Position numbers and translations under genes: made by a program. A stretch of 41,343 nucleotides of DNA from Beijerinckiaceae bacterium. Lineage in GTDB: Bacteria > Pseudomonadota > Alphaproteobacteria > Rhizobiales > Beijerinckiaceae. The notes under the pieces are model-generated. The model saw nothing but the letters and a program-made list of their open reading frames with translations, had not been told where the DNA came from and ran no database searches. Location of the stretch: assembly GCA_019745195.1 (NCBI GenBank), contig JAIETL010000061.1, forward strand, positions 1 to 41,343. Reading direction: 5' to 3'. This document shows positions 6,801-15,684 of the stretch, piece by piece (the first letter of the stretch is position 1; the number at the start of each line of letters is the position of its first letter).

Positions 6801-8291
6801 TCACGCGACGGCCTGTCGCCGCGCCAGCTCCAGAATGGCGTCGACGTCGAGATGCTGGCTGAGATGTGCCGCCAGCCGGTCGAGCGTGGCCTCCACATCG
6901 GCCTCGTAGTTCAGCGTCGAGCCCACCGGCCTACCCGCAATGCTGCCCAGCCAGGCCGCCCGCATGGCGTCCGACGAAAAGACGCCGTGCAGATAGGTGC
7001 CGACGACGCGCCCGTCGGCGCTGGTCGCCCCGTCGCTGCGACCGTCGATCCGGAACGGCGCCCGAGCGGTGTCGGAGCCCTTGGTCGCGCCGAGATGGAT
7101 TTCGTAGGCGCGTCCGGACGATCCGCTTGGCGCGTGCGTAAAATCGACCTCACGCACGGTCTTTTCCGGCGACAGCATGGTCTCGATATCGAGCAGGCCG
7201 AGGCCCGCCGCCTCGCCGGCCGGCCCTTCCAGTCCAAGCGGATCGCGGACGATCCGACCGAGCATCTGGTAGCCGCCGCAGAGCCCCAGCACATGCCCGC
7301 CGCGCCGGTGGTGGCTCAGGATGTCGATGTCCCAGCCCTCGGCGCGCAGCACGGCGAGATCGCGCATCGTCGTCTTCGAACCGGGCAGGATGATCAGGTC
7401 GGCATCGCCGGGCATCGCCTGTCCGCGCGGCACGAGCCTGAGATCGACGGCCTCCTCACGCTTCAGCGGGTCGAGATCGTCGAAATTGGCGATGCCCGGC
7501 AGCACCGGCACGGCGATCCTGATTGAGGCGTTTGGCCGTCGCTCGCCTGAACGCAGATCGAGCCCGTCCTCGGCCGGCAGCCGCGCGGCCTCGGCGAACC
7601 AGGGCACGACGCCAAAGCAGGGCCAGCCCGTGGCGGCGCGGATCGTCTCGACGCCGGGCGCAAAGAGCGACACGTCGCCCCGGAAGCGGTTGATCGCGAA
7701 GCCCGAGATCATGGCGCGGTCGGCCGCGTCGAGCACGGCATGGGTTCCCACCAGGCTCGCGATCACGCCGCCGCGGTCGATGTCGCCGACAAGGATCGCA
7801 GGCACGCCGGCGGCGCGCGCGAAGCCGAGATTGGCGATGTCGCGGGCCCGCAAATTCGTTTCGGCCGGCGAGCCCGCCCCTTCGACGATGACGAGGTCGG
7901 CGCCCTCGCCAAGCCGCGAGAAGCTCTCCAGCACTTTTGGCAGGAAATCGCCGCGCCGCGCATAATCGCCCGAGGCGAGATGGCCGGCGACGCGGCCCTG
8001 CAGCACGATCTGGCTGCCGGTCTCGCTCTCGGGCTTGAGCAGCACCGGGTTCATGTCGGTATGGGGCGCGATGCGCGCCGCGCGCGCCTGCAGCGCCTGC
8101 GCCCGGCCGATCTCGCCGCCGGGCGTCGCTGCGGCGTTGTTGGACATGTTCTGCGGCTTGAACGGGCGGACCTTGAGCCCGCGATCGGCGAAAAGGCGGC
8201 ACAGGCCGGCCACGATCAGCGATTTGCCGACATTGGAGCCGGTGCCGAGGATCATCACGGCAGGCGTGCGGGGGATTTTCAGCGAAGCCAT
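6801..8291 (-). CDS. cobQ: Adenosylcobyric acid synthase (glutamine-hydrolysing)
   Basis: A 496-residue CobQ, which amidates four carboxylates of adenosylcobyrinic acid a,c-diamide with glutamine and ATP in B12 synthesis. The N-terminal ATP-binding dethiobiotin-synthetase-like domain has GTGSNVGKS (15-23). The C-terminal class I glutaminase domain carries [11 protein letters not shown] with nucleophile C338 and a late YLHGVF holding the active-site His. I chose the ATG at 8291, 12 codons into the longest frame, because homology begins there. It is the only cobalamin gene in the window. No cobalamin riboswitch was recognised upstream. Confidence 0.95.
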   Translation of the reverse strand: MASLKIPRTPAVMILGTGSNVGKSLIVAGLCRLFADRGLKVRPFKPQNMSNNAAATPGGEIGRAQALQARAARIAPHTDMNPVLLKPESETGSQIVLQGRVAGHLASGDYARRGDFLPKVLESFSRLGEGADLVIVEGAGSPAETNLRARDIANLGFARAAGVPAILVGDIDRGGVIASLVGTHAVLDAADRAMISGFAINRFRGDVSLFAPGVETIRAATGWPCFGVVPWFAEAARLPAEDGLDLRSGERRPNASIRIAVPVLPGIANFDDLDPLKREEAVDLRLVPRGQAMPGDADLIILPGSKTTMRDLAVLRAEGWDIDILSHHRRGGHVLGLCGGYQMLGRIVRDPLGLEGPAGEAAGLGLLDIETMLSPEKTVREVDFTHAPSGSSGRAYEIHLGATKGSDTARAPFRIDGRSDGATSADGRVVGTYLHGVFSSDAMRAAWLGSIAGRPVGSTLNYEADVEATLDRLAAHLSQHLDVDAILELARRQAVA

Positions 8292-8362
8292 TGCGCCTTG
8301 CTTAGGCAAGCGGCGCAAGGCGGGCAAGCAGCGCGCCGGGAGGCGGGCGCAAGACGCTGCTG

Positions 8363-8467
8363 ACAGGGAGGGTCACCGGTTCACGCCAATATCCCGCAGC
8401 GTCAAAGGGGCGAAGCCGCCGCGGGCGCCCGTCGTGAACCGGCAAGGCCAGATAAGCACTGACCTGT
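8363..8467. other. Candidate structured RNA or DNA element between cobQ and the aminotransferase gene
   Basis: Nested inverted repeats: ACAGG (8363-8367) with CCTGT (8463-8467), GGTCA (8371-8375) with TGACC (8460-8464), a perfect 10-bp stem CCGGTTCACG (8376-8385) with CGTGAACCGG (8433-8442), and inner CCCGC (8393-8397) with GCGGG (8421-8425). About 17 nt bulge on one side. It could be a leader of cobQ (minus), a leader of the aminotransferase (plus), or a free small RNA. I do not recognise a known riboswitch class; strand is undecided. Confidence 0.4.
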
Positions 8468-8488
8468 GATGAATGTCAACATTCATCA
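8467..8488. promoter_or_regulatory. 22-bp near-perfect palindrome, candidate operator
   Basis: TGATGAATGT and ACATTCATCA form perfect 10-bp arms around CA, in an AT-rich island of the divergent cobQ/aminotransferase spacer. A second small dyad CGATA-N5-TATCG follows at 8491-8505. The shape fits a TetR- or MarR-type dimer site. It differs from the TetR operator at 6728, so a different regulator is likely. The rest of the 301-bp spacer (8292-8592) holds the structured element and nothing else I can name. Confidence 0.5.
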
Positions 8489-8592
8489 TTCGATATTTCG
8501 TATCGTTTTGTTTCCTAGTCCCGGTGGGTGCGTCGGCCCGCGCCTCATGCTAGAGCGGCTGCCGCTTTCCCGCCGCCAGCCGTGATTTTTCG

Positions 8593-9744
8593 ATGAATCC
8601 GATCTTCTCGTCTCTCCAGACCAGCGTCTTCGAGGTCATGTCCCGGCTCGCGCGCGAAACCGGCGCCGTCAATCTCGGCCAGGGCTTTCCCGACGATCCC
8701 GGTCCCGAGGATGTCCGGCGCAAGGCGGCCGATGCGGTCATCAACGGCTGGAACCAGTACCCGCCGATGATGGGTCTGCCCGAACTGCGCCAGGCGACGG
8801 CCGCGCATTTCAGGCGCTGGCAGGGGCTCGAACTCGACCCCGACAGCGAGATCATGGTCACGTCCGGCGCGACCGAAGCGATCGCCGGGGCGCTGATGGC
8901 GCTGATTGCGCCGGGAGACGAGGTCGTGCTGTTCGAGCCGATGTACGACGCCTATGTCCCGCTCGTGCTGCGCGCCGGCGGCGTGCCGAAATTCGTGACG
9001 CTGACGCCGCCGGCCTTCGGACTGTCGGAGGCGGCGCTGGCTCAGGCCTTCTCTGCGAAGACCAGGGTCGTGCTGTTCAACAACCCGCTGAACCCGACCG
9101 CGACGATCTTCAGCGACTCAGATCTCGACCTGCTCGCCGCCTTCTGCGTGAAGCACGACGCGGTCGCGCTCTGCGACGAGGTCTGGGAGCATGTCGTCTT
9201 CGACGGGCGACGCCATGTCCCGATGATGAGCCGGCCCGGCATGCGCGGGCGCACGGTCAAGATTTCCTCGGCCGGCAAGATCTTCTCGCTGACCGGCTGG
9301 AAGGTCGGGCTGGTGATGGCCGCGCCGAGCCTGATGAAGGTGCTGTCGAAGGCGCACCAGTACATCACCTTCACCACCCCGCCGAACCTGCAGGCCGCCG
9401 TCGCCTATGGACTTGGCAAGGACGATGCCTATTTCGAGGGGATGCGGGCCGATTTCCAGCGCTCGCGCGACCGTTTCGCCGGAGGGTTGCGCGATCTCGG
9501 CTATTCGGTACTGCCGAGCGTCGGCACCTATTTCCTCAATGTCGATATCGCTCCGCTCGGAGAAAGCGACGACGTCGCCTTCTGCCAGCGGCTGGTCATG
9601 GAGAGCGGCGTCGCTGCGATTCCGGTCAGCGCCTTTTATGCGCAGGGTGCGGTCAAGACCGTGGTGCGGTTCTGCTTCGCCAAGCACGATGCGACGCTGG
9701 ACGCGGCGCTGGAGCGGCTGGCCGCCCGAAAGCGCGCCGCCTGA
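8593..9744 (+). CDS. PLP-dependent class I/II aminotransferase (KAT/methionine aminotransferase-like)
   Basis: A 383-residue fold-type I aminotransferase. It has NQYPPMMGLPELRQA near the substrate pocket, FNNPLNPT (162-169), CDEVWEH with D195 binding the pyridine nitrogen, and the Schiff-base Lys K229 in SSAGKIFSLTGWK. A C-terminal Arg in VVRFCFAKHD should bind the substrate carboxylate. The pattern resembles kynurenine/glutamine transaminase and YbdL-type methionine aminotransferases; the exact amino donor cannot be told. The ATG at 8593 is preceded by a T-rich stretch without a clear ribosome site. It is divergent from cobQ across a spacer with a palindrome. Confidence 0.88.
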   Translation: MNPIFSSLQTSVFEVMSRLARETGAVNLGQGFPDDPGPEDVRRKAADAVINGWNQYPPMMGLPELRQATAAHFRRWQGLELDPDSEIMVTSGATEAIAGALMALIAPGDEVVLFEPMYDAYVPLVLRAGGVPKFVTLTPPAFGLSEAALAQAFSAKTRVVLFNNPLNPTATIFSDSDLDLLAAFCVKHDAVALCDEVWEHVVFDGRRHVPMMSRPGMRGRTVKISSAGKIFSLTGWKVGLVMAAPSLMKVLSKAHQYITFTTPPNLQAAVAYGLGKDDAYFEGMRADFQRSRDRFAGGLRDLGYSVLPSVGTYFLNVDIAPLGESDDVAFCQRLVMESGVAAIPVSAFYAQGAVKTVVRFCFAKHDATLDAALERLAARKRAA

Positions 9745-9745
9745 T

Positions 9746-11164
9746 TCAGCGGGCCTTCATTGCGCTGAGTCTTGCGCTGGCCTCGACGAGGCGCTTCTGC
9801 AGCGTCCCGGCATTGGCCGGGAATCCGGCTGCGCGCATCGCCTCGATGGCCGCCATCACCAAAGTCAGCCCCTTTTGCGCCAGGCCTGTGTCCTTCTGGC
9901 GCTCGGCGAGCTGAAGCGTCGCGAAACCCTGATTGGCCGAACTCGTCGCCCAGAGCAGCGGCTGCGTCTCGCGCCGGCGCTCTTCCAGCGCGAGCCCGAA
10001 GGCGGCGATCGCTTCCTCCAGCACCACGGGCTCGCTGTAGCGCTCGCCCATATTGCGCAGCACCTGGCCCATTTCGTCCTGAAGCGCAGCCCAGCGCAGC
10101 GGTTCGCGTCCGCGCTCGACGGTCAGCACGATCCGGTTGAAGCTGTTGAAGGCGCGCTCCAGCAAGGCGAGATCGCCGCGCCGGGCCCCGAGCACGGCTC
10201 GGGCGCGGGCGATGGAGAATTCCAGCTCGACCCAGCCCGCGCCGTCGCTGTCTCGGTTCCAAGCGGCAAGCGCGGCGGCGAGAGCGGACACAGCGTCTTC
10301 GAGAAGGTCCTCGTCCTCGCGCGCCTCGCCGAGCGAAAGCGCCAGAACGCCGGTCTTCGCCTGCAATCCCCGCCATAGGCCGGGCGCTTCCGCGCGGCGC
10401 AGATCCTCCAGCCCGGCGCGGCAGGCGGCGAGCGCTTCGGCCCGCATGCCGGCCTCGCCCGTCAGATCCGCCAGCCTCGCCAGCGCCTCGGCCAGAGCTG
10501 CCTGCGCCGCAGCGTATGCGACCGGCTCGACCAGTCCGTCGAGGCCTTCGATGAGGCGCCGTGCCTCGGCAATGGCGGCATCGAAGCCTTCGCGCCCGCC
10601 GAAATCGACGCTGAGGCGCGCCAGCGCCTCGACCTGCGCGACCGCGAACTGCCGGCTGCGCCTCAGATCGGCCAAGCCCATCAGCGCCGAGGCTTCGCTG
10701 TAGCGCTGCGCCGCCTCACTATAGGCCTGCGGCGCGGTTCGCAGGAAGCTGGTCGCGGCCCGGTCGGCGCGAATCTCGGCGGCAGCCTGCCGACGCTCGG
10801 CCGACAAAGCCGCAAGATTGGCGAGGTCGCCGAGCAGCGCCAGTTCGCGCTGGGCCAGCGCCTTGTCGAGCTCGGCGAAGCGCCCGGCATCGAGCGTGGC
10901 GGTCGCGGCGGTGCGGAAGCGCTTCTCGGCCTCGTCGCGCACGTCCGCGCTGAGCCGGGCGCGCAGGGCCAGCAGATCGTCGGCCTTGCGCGCCAGCAGC
11001 GCCCCGAGCGTGTCGGCCGGCAGCGGCGTCGAACGCTTGACGACATCCGACATCATGGCGAGCAGCGCCGTCGCCGACACGCCGCGCTTGTGCGCCGTTC
11101 CGGCGATCAGCGTTGCAAAGTCGTCCGGATTGGTCACGCCGCCATCCACCCCTGCGCCGGTCAC
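9746..11164 (-). CDS. TPR-like all-helical protein of unknown function
   Basis: A 472-residue Ala/Leu-rich helical protein without signal peptide or membrane segment. The C-terminal half has degenerate tetratricopeptide-like units, for example PLRWAALQDEMGQVLRNMG and LLWATSSANQGFATLQLAER with a repeated W-A-x-x-Q/N spacing about 50 residues apart. The middle is a coiled, Ala-rich region (about 90-250). TPR proteins act as binding scaffolds; no partner is evident. The start is a GTG at 11164 with AGGT upstream; a later internal ATG is possible. It lies 30 nt downstream of ridA on the same strand and runs to within 1 nt of the convergent aminotransferase stop. Confidence 0.7.
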   Translation of the reverse strand: MTGAGVDGGVTNPDDFATLIAGTAHKRGVSATALLAMMSDVVKRSTPLPADTLGALLARKADDLLALRARLSADVRDEAEKRFRTAATATLDAGRFAELDKALAQRELALLGDLANLAALSAERRQAAAEIRADRAATSFLRTAPQAYSEAAQRYSEASALMGLADLRRSRQFAVAQVEALARLSVDFGGREGFDAAIAEARRLIEGLDGLVEPVAYAAAQAALAEALARLADLTGEAGMRAEALAACRAGLEDLRRAEAPGLWRGLQAKTGVLALSLGEAREDEDLLEDAVSALAAALAAWNRDSDGAGWVELEFSIARARAVLGARRGDLALLERAFNSFNRIVLTVERGREPLRWAALQDEMGQVLRNMGERYSEPVVLEEAIAAFGLALEERRRETQPLLWATSSANQGFATLQLAERQKDTGLAQKGLTLVMAAIEAMRAAGFPANAGTLQKRLVEASARLSAMKAR

Positions 11165-11194
11165 ATCACCTGCGGCCCGTTACGTCGCAATCGA

Positions 11195-11545
11195 TCACCT
11201 GGCGGCGATGACCGCGATCTCGACCGTGAACTGCGGCGCGGCGAGCTTCGCCTCGACCGTGGCGCGGCCCGGCGTCGCGCCGGCCACGACCCATGTGTCC
11301 CAGACAGCGTTCATCTCGGCGAAGGTCGACATGTCGGAGAGCCAGATATTGACCATCAGCAGCCTGGTCTTGTCGGTGCCGGCCGCGGCCAGCAGCCCGT
11401 CGATGATGCCCAGGATCTCGGTGGTCTGCTCGGCGACGCTCTTGCCGGCCGCCTTGTCGGCAACCTGGCCGGCCAGATAGACCGTGTCGCCATGGACGAC
11501 GGCCTTGGACATGCGCGGGCCGGGCTGAATGCGCTGAATGCTCAT
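11195..11545 (-). CDS. RidA-family (YjgF/YER057c) protein
   Basis: A 116-residue RidA-superfamily protein. Members deaminate reactive enamine/imine intermediates made by PLP enzymes, or have unknown roles in other subfamilies. The late segment TPGRATVEAKLAAPQFTVEI matches the family signature with its conserved Arg. The ATG at 11545 has an excellent site (GGAGACC) and begins MSIQRIQPGPRMSKAVV; a longer frame upstream has no support. A PLP aminotransferase is encoded nearby, which is suggestive but not operonic. The TPR-like gene follows directly. Confidence 0.85.
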   Translation of the reverse strand: MSIQRIQPGPRMSKAVVHGDTVYLAGQVADKAAGKSVAEQTTEILGIIDGLLAAAGTDKTRLLMVNIWLSDMSTFAEMNAVWDTWVVAGATPGRATVEAKLAAPQFTVEIAVIAAR

Positions 11546-11701
11546 GAGAGGTCTCCTGATTGGGGCGCATGCTGGTAGCCTGCGCATCGGCTTTGCGCAA
11601 ACCGCATTATCGGCGGCACGATCACCCATCGGCGTCTCGAAACGGTTGCCATGGAGTGCCAGCGCCGATGTGCATCCGGACTATGCCATCCGGCCGAAGG
11701 C

Positions 11702-12148
11702 TCAGGCCAGCGCCGTCCAGCCTGCCCAAAGCGCCCCGTACCGCGCGGCCTTCCCTGCCAGCACGAGCGCGACGAAGCGCCCGAGCGGATAGTTCAGCGT
11801 GCCGGCGATCAGCGTCAGCGGGTCGCCGCCGACCGGCAGCCAGGCGAAGAGCAGGGAGGGCCAGCCGAAGCGCGCAAACCAGCCCTGCGCCTTCGCCAGC
11901 CTGACGGGATCGGGGCGCAGCCGGGCCGGCAGCTTCTCGACACCGTGCTGCGCGATCAGGCGCCCCAACCACCAGTTCACGACGGAACCGGCGGTGTTGG
12001 CGAGGCTGGCGACGAGAAACAGCGCCAGCGGATCGACGGTCTTTGCCGCCAGCAGCCCGACGAAGACGATCTCCGACTGCGCCGGCAGCAGCGTCGCGGC
12101 GACGAAGGCCGCGCCCGCCATGCCGGCGAGCGAGGCAAGCGCCTCCAT
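11702..12148 (-). CDS. YqaA/DedA-type small membrane protein
   Basis: A protein of 148 aa with four or five hydrophobic segments and the DedA/YqaA-type pattern (ATLLPAQSEIVFVGLL, GSVVNWWLGR, GWFARFGWPSLLFAWLPVGGD). The family sits in the inner membrane; broader DedA members are lipid transporters, but YqaA has no firm role. The ATG at 12148 overlaps the coaA stop by 1 nt (TGATG), so it is translated with coaA at the end of the his-coaA run. A GTG one codon earlier is possible. The 156-nt spacer to ridA holds nothing I recognise. Confidence 0.8.
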   Translation of the reverse strand: MEALASLAGMAGAAFVAATLLPAQSEIVFVGLLAAKTVDPLALFLVASLANTAGSVVNWWLGRLIAQHGVEKLPARLRPDPVRLAKAQGWFARFGWPSLLFAWLPVGGDPLTLIAGTLNYPLGRFVALVLAGKAARYGALWAGWTALA

Positions 12149-13122
12149 CACAACCGCCGCAGCGCGACCTGCTGGATGCGGTGGCTCGCGCCCTTGGTCA
12201 GGATCAGGCTGGCGCGCTGGCGCGTCGGCAGGATGTTCTCCTGCAGATTGGGCAGGTTGATCCCGGTCCAGAGGCTCTCGGCGATCGAAAGCGCCTCATC
12301 CTCGGCGATCTCCGCATACTTCCGGAAGAAGGAGCGCGGATCGCGGAAGGCGGTCTGGCGCAGCGTCATGAAGCGGTTGACGTACCAGCGGTGCAGGTCG
12401 TTCTCGTCGGCGTCGAGATAGACTGAGAAGTCGAAATAGTCCGAGACGAAGGGGATCACCGTGCCGTCCTTCGGCATCCGGCTCGGCTGGAGAACGTTCA
12501 GCCCTTCGAGGATCAGGATGTCGGGCCGCTCGACGACGACCTCGCCGCCCGGGACCACGTCATAGACCAGATGCGAATAGACCGGCGCGGCCACGGCCTT
12601 CCGGCCGGCCTTGACCTCCGACAGGAAGCGCAGGATGGCGGAGCCGTCATAGCTCTCCGGAAAGCCCTTGCGCTGCATCAGTCCGCGCCGCTCCAGCTCG
12701 GCGTTTGGCAGCAGGAAGCCGTCGGTGGTGACGAGCTCGACCTTGGGCGTGTTGGGCCAGCGCGAGAGCAGGGCCTTGAGCACGCGCGCCGTGGTCGACT
12801 TCCCGACCGCGACCGAGCCGGCGACGCCTATGATGTAGGGAACCTTGACCTCCTGCTCCGCCATCAGGAAGCGCTGCGTCGCCTTGAACAGCCCCTGCGT
12901 GGCGGCGACATAGAGCGAGAGCAGGCGCGACAGCGGCAGATAGATCGCCACGATCTCGTCGAGCGAGATCGGGTCGTTGATCGATTGCAGTTTGGCCAGA
13001 TCGTCGATCGAGAGCGTCAGCGGCGTATCGGCGCGCAGATGCGCCCACTCGTCGCGCGTGAAGCTGCGGTAGGGCGAGCCGAGATCGGGATCGGCCGGGG
13101 CGGGGATCAGGCGCTGGTCCAT
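12148..13122 (-). CDS. coaA: Type I pantothenate kinase
   Basis: A 324-residue CoaA, the first enzyme of CoA synthesis, phosphorylating pantothenate with ATP. The Walker A motif [12 protein letters not shown] spans 99-110, followed by [10 protein letters not shown] and KGFPESYD typical of the prokaryotic type I enzyme, and ILEGLNVLQ. Length matches the E. coli enzyme (316). I chose the ATG at 13122 (MDQRL); the upstream extension is Arg-rich and not family-like. It follows hisE by 70 nt, the hisE-coaA neighbourhood common in Hyphomicrobiales. Confidence 0.95.
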   Translation of the reverse strand: MDQRLIPAPADPDLGSPYRSFTRDEWAHLRADTPLTLSIDDLAKLQSINDPISLDEIVAIYLPLSRLLSLYVAATQGLFKATQRFLMAEQEVKVPYIIGVAGSVAVGKSTTARVLKALLSRWPNTPKVELVTTDGFLLPNAELERRGLMQRKGFPESYDGSAILRFLSEVKAGRKAVAAPVYSHLVYDVVPGGEVVVERPDILILEGLNVLQPSRMPKDGTVIPFVSDYFDFSVYLDADENDLHRWYVNRFMTLRQTAFRDPRSFFRKYAEIAEDEALSIAESLWTGINLPNLQENILPTRQRASLILTKGASHRIQQVALRRL

Positions 13123-13192
13123 GGCATGACCCGCATTCCAGGCTTCTAGGTTCAACGCAGATACTTCCCCGGCTGTCGGGCCTCGCCCGGCC

Positions 13193-13513
13193 TCAACGCG
13201 GCCGCGCCGCTTTCTCCGCCAGTCCGGACGTCGCGGTGCGGGCCTCAAGCTGGCTCAACACGTCTTGCAATGCAACATCGCGGGCCTTCAGTACGACCAA
13301 CAGATGATAGATCAGGTCGGCGCTTTCGGCGATCAGCTCCTCCCGGTCGCCCTTCACGGCGGCGATGACGGCCTCGACCGCCTCCTCGCCGAGCTTTTTG
13401 GCGCAGCGCTCGGGGCCTGCGGCGAGGAGCTTGGCCGTCCAGGACTCGTCGGGCGAGGCCTTGGCGCGCTCGGCGATGCGGGCTTCGAGATCTGCGAGGG
13501 TGAAGGTCGTCAT
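13193..13513 (-). CDS. hisE: Phosphoribosyl-ATP diphosphatase
   Basis: A 106-residue HisE of the all-alpha NTP-pyrophosphatase fold, cleaving PR-ATP to PR-AMP in histidine synthesis. The metal-binding segment [18 protein letters not shown] followed by [13 protein letters not shown] gives the E-x-x-E...E-x-x-D pattern. It is a stand-alone HisE; hisI is not in this window. It is separated from hisF by a 169-nt spacer filled with a palindromic repeat. Confidence 0.95.
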   Translation of the reverse strand: MTTFTLADLEARIAERAKASPDESWTAKLLAAGPERCAKKLGEEAVEAVIAAVKGDREELIAESADLIYHLLVVLKARDVALQDVLSQLEARTATSGLAEKAARPR

Positions 13514-13521
13514 GGCGCGCC

Positions 13522-13667
13522 CTTTGTCATTCCGGGGCGCGCCGAAGGCGCGAACCCGGAACCCACGACAGGGCGATCACGGTGTTCTGCCTTATGCCCG
13601 GTCGAAAAGTCGTGCCCGGTCGTGGGTTCCGGGTTCTTCGCTGCGCGAAGCCCCGGAAAGACAAAAG
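13522..13667. repeat. Palindromic intergenic repeat R1 (GTCATTCCGGGG type)
   Basis: It sits between hisF and hisE. AACCCGGAACCCACGAC (13553-13569) pairs perfectly with GTCGTGGGTTCCGGGTT (13619-13635). The outer flanks pair about 15 of 17 (13522-13538 with 13651-13667). Each arm has its own small hairpin (GCGCGCCGAAGGCGCG; CTTCGCTGCGCGAAG). The class resembles dispersed intergenic repeats of Hyphomicrobiales genomes. Confidence 0.7.
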
Positions 13668-13682
13668 AGGTTCCGCGCATCG

Positions 13683-14447
13683 TCACGCCAACCGCATCGG
13701 CAGGCCCGCCGCCGCCATATGCGCCTTGGCCTGAGGGATGGTGTAGGTACCGAAATGGAAGATCGAGGCCGCCAGCACGGCGCTCGCATGGCCCTCGCGC
13801 ACCCCCTCGACGAGATGGTCAAGCGTGCCGACGCCGCCCGAGGCCACGACCGGAATCGAGACCGCATCGGCGACGCGCCGCGTCAAGGCCAGGTCGAAGC
13901 CGGTCTTGGCCCCGTCGCGGTCCATCGAGGTCAGCAGGATTTCGCCCGCCCCCAGGCTCGCGACTTGCTGAGCATAGGCGATCGCGTCGATGCCGGTGGG
14001 GATGCGGCCGCCATGGGTAAAAACCTCCCAGCGCTCGGGGGCGACCTGCTTGGCGTCGATCGCGACGACGATGCATTGCGCCCCGAACTTCTCCGCAGCC
14101 TCGCGCACGAACTCGCGCCGATGCACAGCGGCCGTCATGATCGAGGCCTTGTCAGCCCCCGCCAGCAGCAGCTTGCGGATGTCCTCGACCGTGCGCACGC
14201 CGCCGCCGACCGTCAGCGGCATGAAGCAGGCCTCGGCCGTGCGGCTGACGATGTCGAACAGGATGCCGCGATCCTCATGGCTCGCCGTGATGTCGAGGAA
14301 GCAGAGCTCGTCCGCGCCGGCCGCGTCATAGGCTTTCGCCGCCTCGACCGGATCGCCGGCATCGACGAGATCGACGAAGTTGACGCCCTTGACGACGCGA
14401 CCGTCCTTGACGTCGAGGCAGGGGATGATGCGGGTCTTCAGGGTCAT
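13683..14447 (-). CDS. hisF: Imidazole glycerol phosphate synthase, cyclase subunit
   Basis: A 254-residue (beta-alpha)8 barrel. It begins with [16 protein letters not shown], holding the catalytic Asp, and has the second catalytic Asp in [15 protein letters not shown]. With HisH it makes imidazole glycerol phosphate and AICAR from PRFAR. Phosphate sites [13 protein letters not shown] and [15 protein letters not shown] are intact. The ATG overlaps the DUF29 gene stop by 4 nt. Confidence 0.97.
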   Translation of the reverse strand: MTLKTRIIPCLDVKDGRVVKGVNFVDLVDAGDPVEAAKAYDAAGADELCFLDITASHEDRGILFDIVSRTAEACFMPLTVGGGVRTVEDIRKLLLAGADKASIMTAAVHRREFVREAAEKFGAQCIVVAIDAKQVAPERWEVFTHGGRIPTGIDAIAYAQQVASLGAGEILLTSMDRDGAKTGFDLALTRRVADAVSIPVVASGGVGTLDHLVEGVREGHASAVLAASIFHFGTYTIPQAKAHMAAAGLPMRLA

Positions 14448-14938
14448 TCGGATGCGTCGAGATCGAAGGGGCGCTGTGTCAGGTCGCGGACGTCATAGGG
14501 GCAATCGACTGGGAAGGTCGCGATCTTCAGGCCGGTTTCCGCCCCCGCCTGGCGGCGCGCCTGAGCATAGGCGCGTTCGAGCGCTTCGTTGAAACGAGGC
14601 TTGAGGCCGGGATTGTCCGACAGCAAATCCGTCAGGGCATCGCGTTGCACGACGATCGTCGCCAGCCAGCTCCGACTGCGCTTCTCCGGCTGATGGTCCC
14701 ATTTCAGCATGTGCATCGTCAGGACGCGCAAGGCGCTGGTCAACTTGGCGAACTGCTCTCTGCCCAAGCTCTCCAGCTCCTCGACGATGTTGGCGCGATC
14801 GATGGCGTCGAAATGGCCGTCGCGCACCAGCGCGGCCTGCTGGAACGCCCAGGAGTAGAAATCCCGTTCGTAAAGATCGGCCGTCGCCGACGGCTTTTTG
14901 GGCAGTTCGAACACGCTCATGAACTGAGCATAGCTCAC
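14444..14938 (-). CDS. DUF29-family protein inserted in the his operon
   Basis: A 164-residue helical protein matching DUF29: [20 protein letters not shown] near the N-terminus, [32 protein letters not shown]. Function is unknown; DUF29 genes are usually scattered accessory genes. Here a GTG at 14938 overlaps the hisA stop by 4 nt and the gene's stop overlaps hisF by 4 nt, so it seems coupled on both sides. An ATG at 14920 (MSVFELP) is an equally plausible start. HisA and HisF are usually adjacent, so this is an insertion into a conserved junction. Confidence 0.85.
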   Translation of the reverse strand: MSYAQFMSVFELPKKPSATADLYERDFYSWAFQQAALVRDGHFDAIDRANIVEELESLGREQFAKLTSALRVLTMHMLKWDHQPEKRSRSWLATIVVQRDALTDLLSDNPGLKPRFNEALERAYAQARRQAGAETGLKIATFPVDCPYDVRDLTQRPFDLDASE

Positions 14939-15684
14939 TTGGCGGTTTGCGTCAGCTTCTCGCGCGCCAGCCGCGCCAGCGCGAGCGCCGGATCGATCCG
15001 CCCGTCATAGAGCGCCCGCCCGGTGATCGCGCCCTCGAGGATCGCGACATCGGGCGCGCAGAGCCGCTCGATATCGGCCATCGAAGCCAGTCCCCCCGAC
15101 GCGATCACCGGGATCGTCAGCGCGTTCGCCAGCGCGATCGTTCCGTCCCAGTTGACGCCCTGCAGCATGCCGTCGCGGGCGATGTCGGTGTAGACGATCG
15201 CCGCCACGCCGGCGTCCTCGAAGCGCCGCCCGAGATCGTCTGCGGCAAGCGCCGAGGTCTCGGCCCAGCCCTCGACCGCGACGAACCCGTCGCGCGCGTC
15301 GATGCCGACGGCCACCTGTCCGGGATACGCCCTCGCGGCCTCGCGCACGAAGTCGGGATCGCGCACGGCGGCGGTGCCGATGATGACGCGGCGGACGCCC
15401 TTCTCCAGCCATCCCGCCACCGTCTTCATGTCGCGGATGCCGCCGCCGAGCTGCACCGGGAATGCGACGCGGTTGAGGATCGCCTCGACGGCGGCCGCGT
15501 TCATGGGCTTGCCGGCGAAGGCGCCGTCGAGATCGACGACGTGGAGCCAGCGGAAGCCCTGCGCCTCGAAGGCGGCGGCTTGGGCGGCGGGATCGTCGTT
15601 GAACACGGTCGCCCGGTCCATGTCGCCCTGGCGCAGCCGCACGCACTGGCCGTTCTTGAGGTCGATGGCGGGGAAGAGGATCAC
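14935..15684 (-). CDS. hisA: ProFAR isomerase (1-(5-phosphoribosyl)-5-[(5-phosphoribosylamino)methylideneamino]imidazole-4-carboxamide isomerase)
   Basis: A 249-residue (beta-alpha)8 isomerase. It starts [16 protein letters not shown] with the catalytic Asp and has [15 protein letters not shown] with the second. Phosphate-binding [10 protein letters not shown] and [11 protein letters not shown] are present. The GTG start at 15684 overlaps the hisH stop by 4 nt (GTGA); no ATG is available near the conserved N-terminus, so GTG is well supported. Confidence 0.97.
   Translation of the reverse strand: MILFPAIDLKNGQCVRLRQGDMDRATVFNDDPAAQAAAFEAQGFRWLHVVDLDGAFAGKPMNAAAVEAILNRVAFPVQLGGGIRDMKTVAGWLEKGVRRVIIGTAAVRDPDFVREAARAYPGQVAVGIDARDGFVAVEGWAETSALAADDLGRRFEDAGVAAIVYTDIARDGMLQGVNWDGTIALANALTIPVIASGGLASMADIERLCAPDVAILEGAITGRALYDGRIDPALALARLAREKLTQTAK

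Noticed and set aside
8292..8592. Cobalamin riboswitch upstream of cobQ
   Set aside because: Read on both strands; neither the GCCACTG core nor the AGCCAGGAGACCTGCC-type B12 box is present. The structured element is reported as unclassified.
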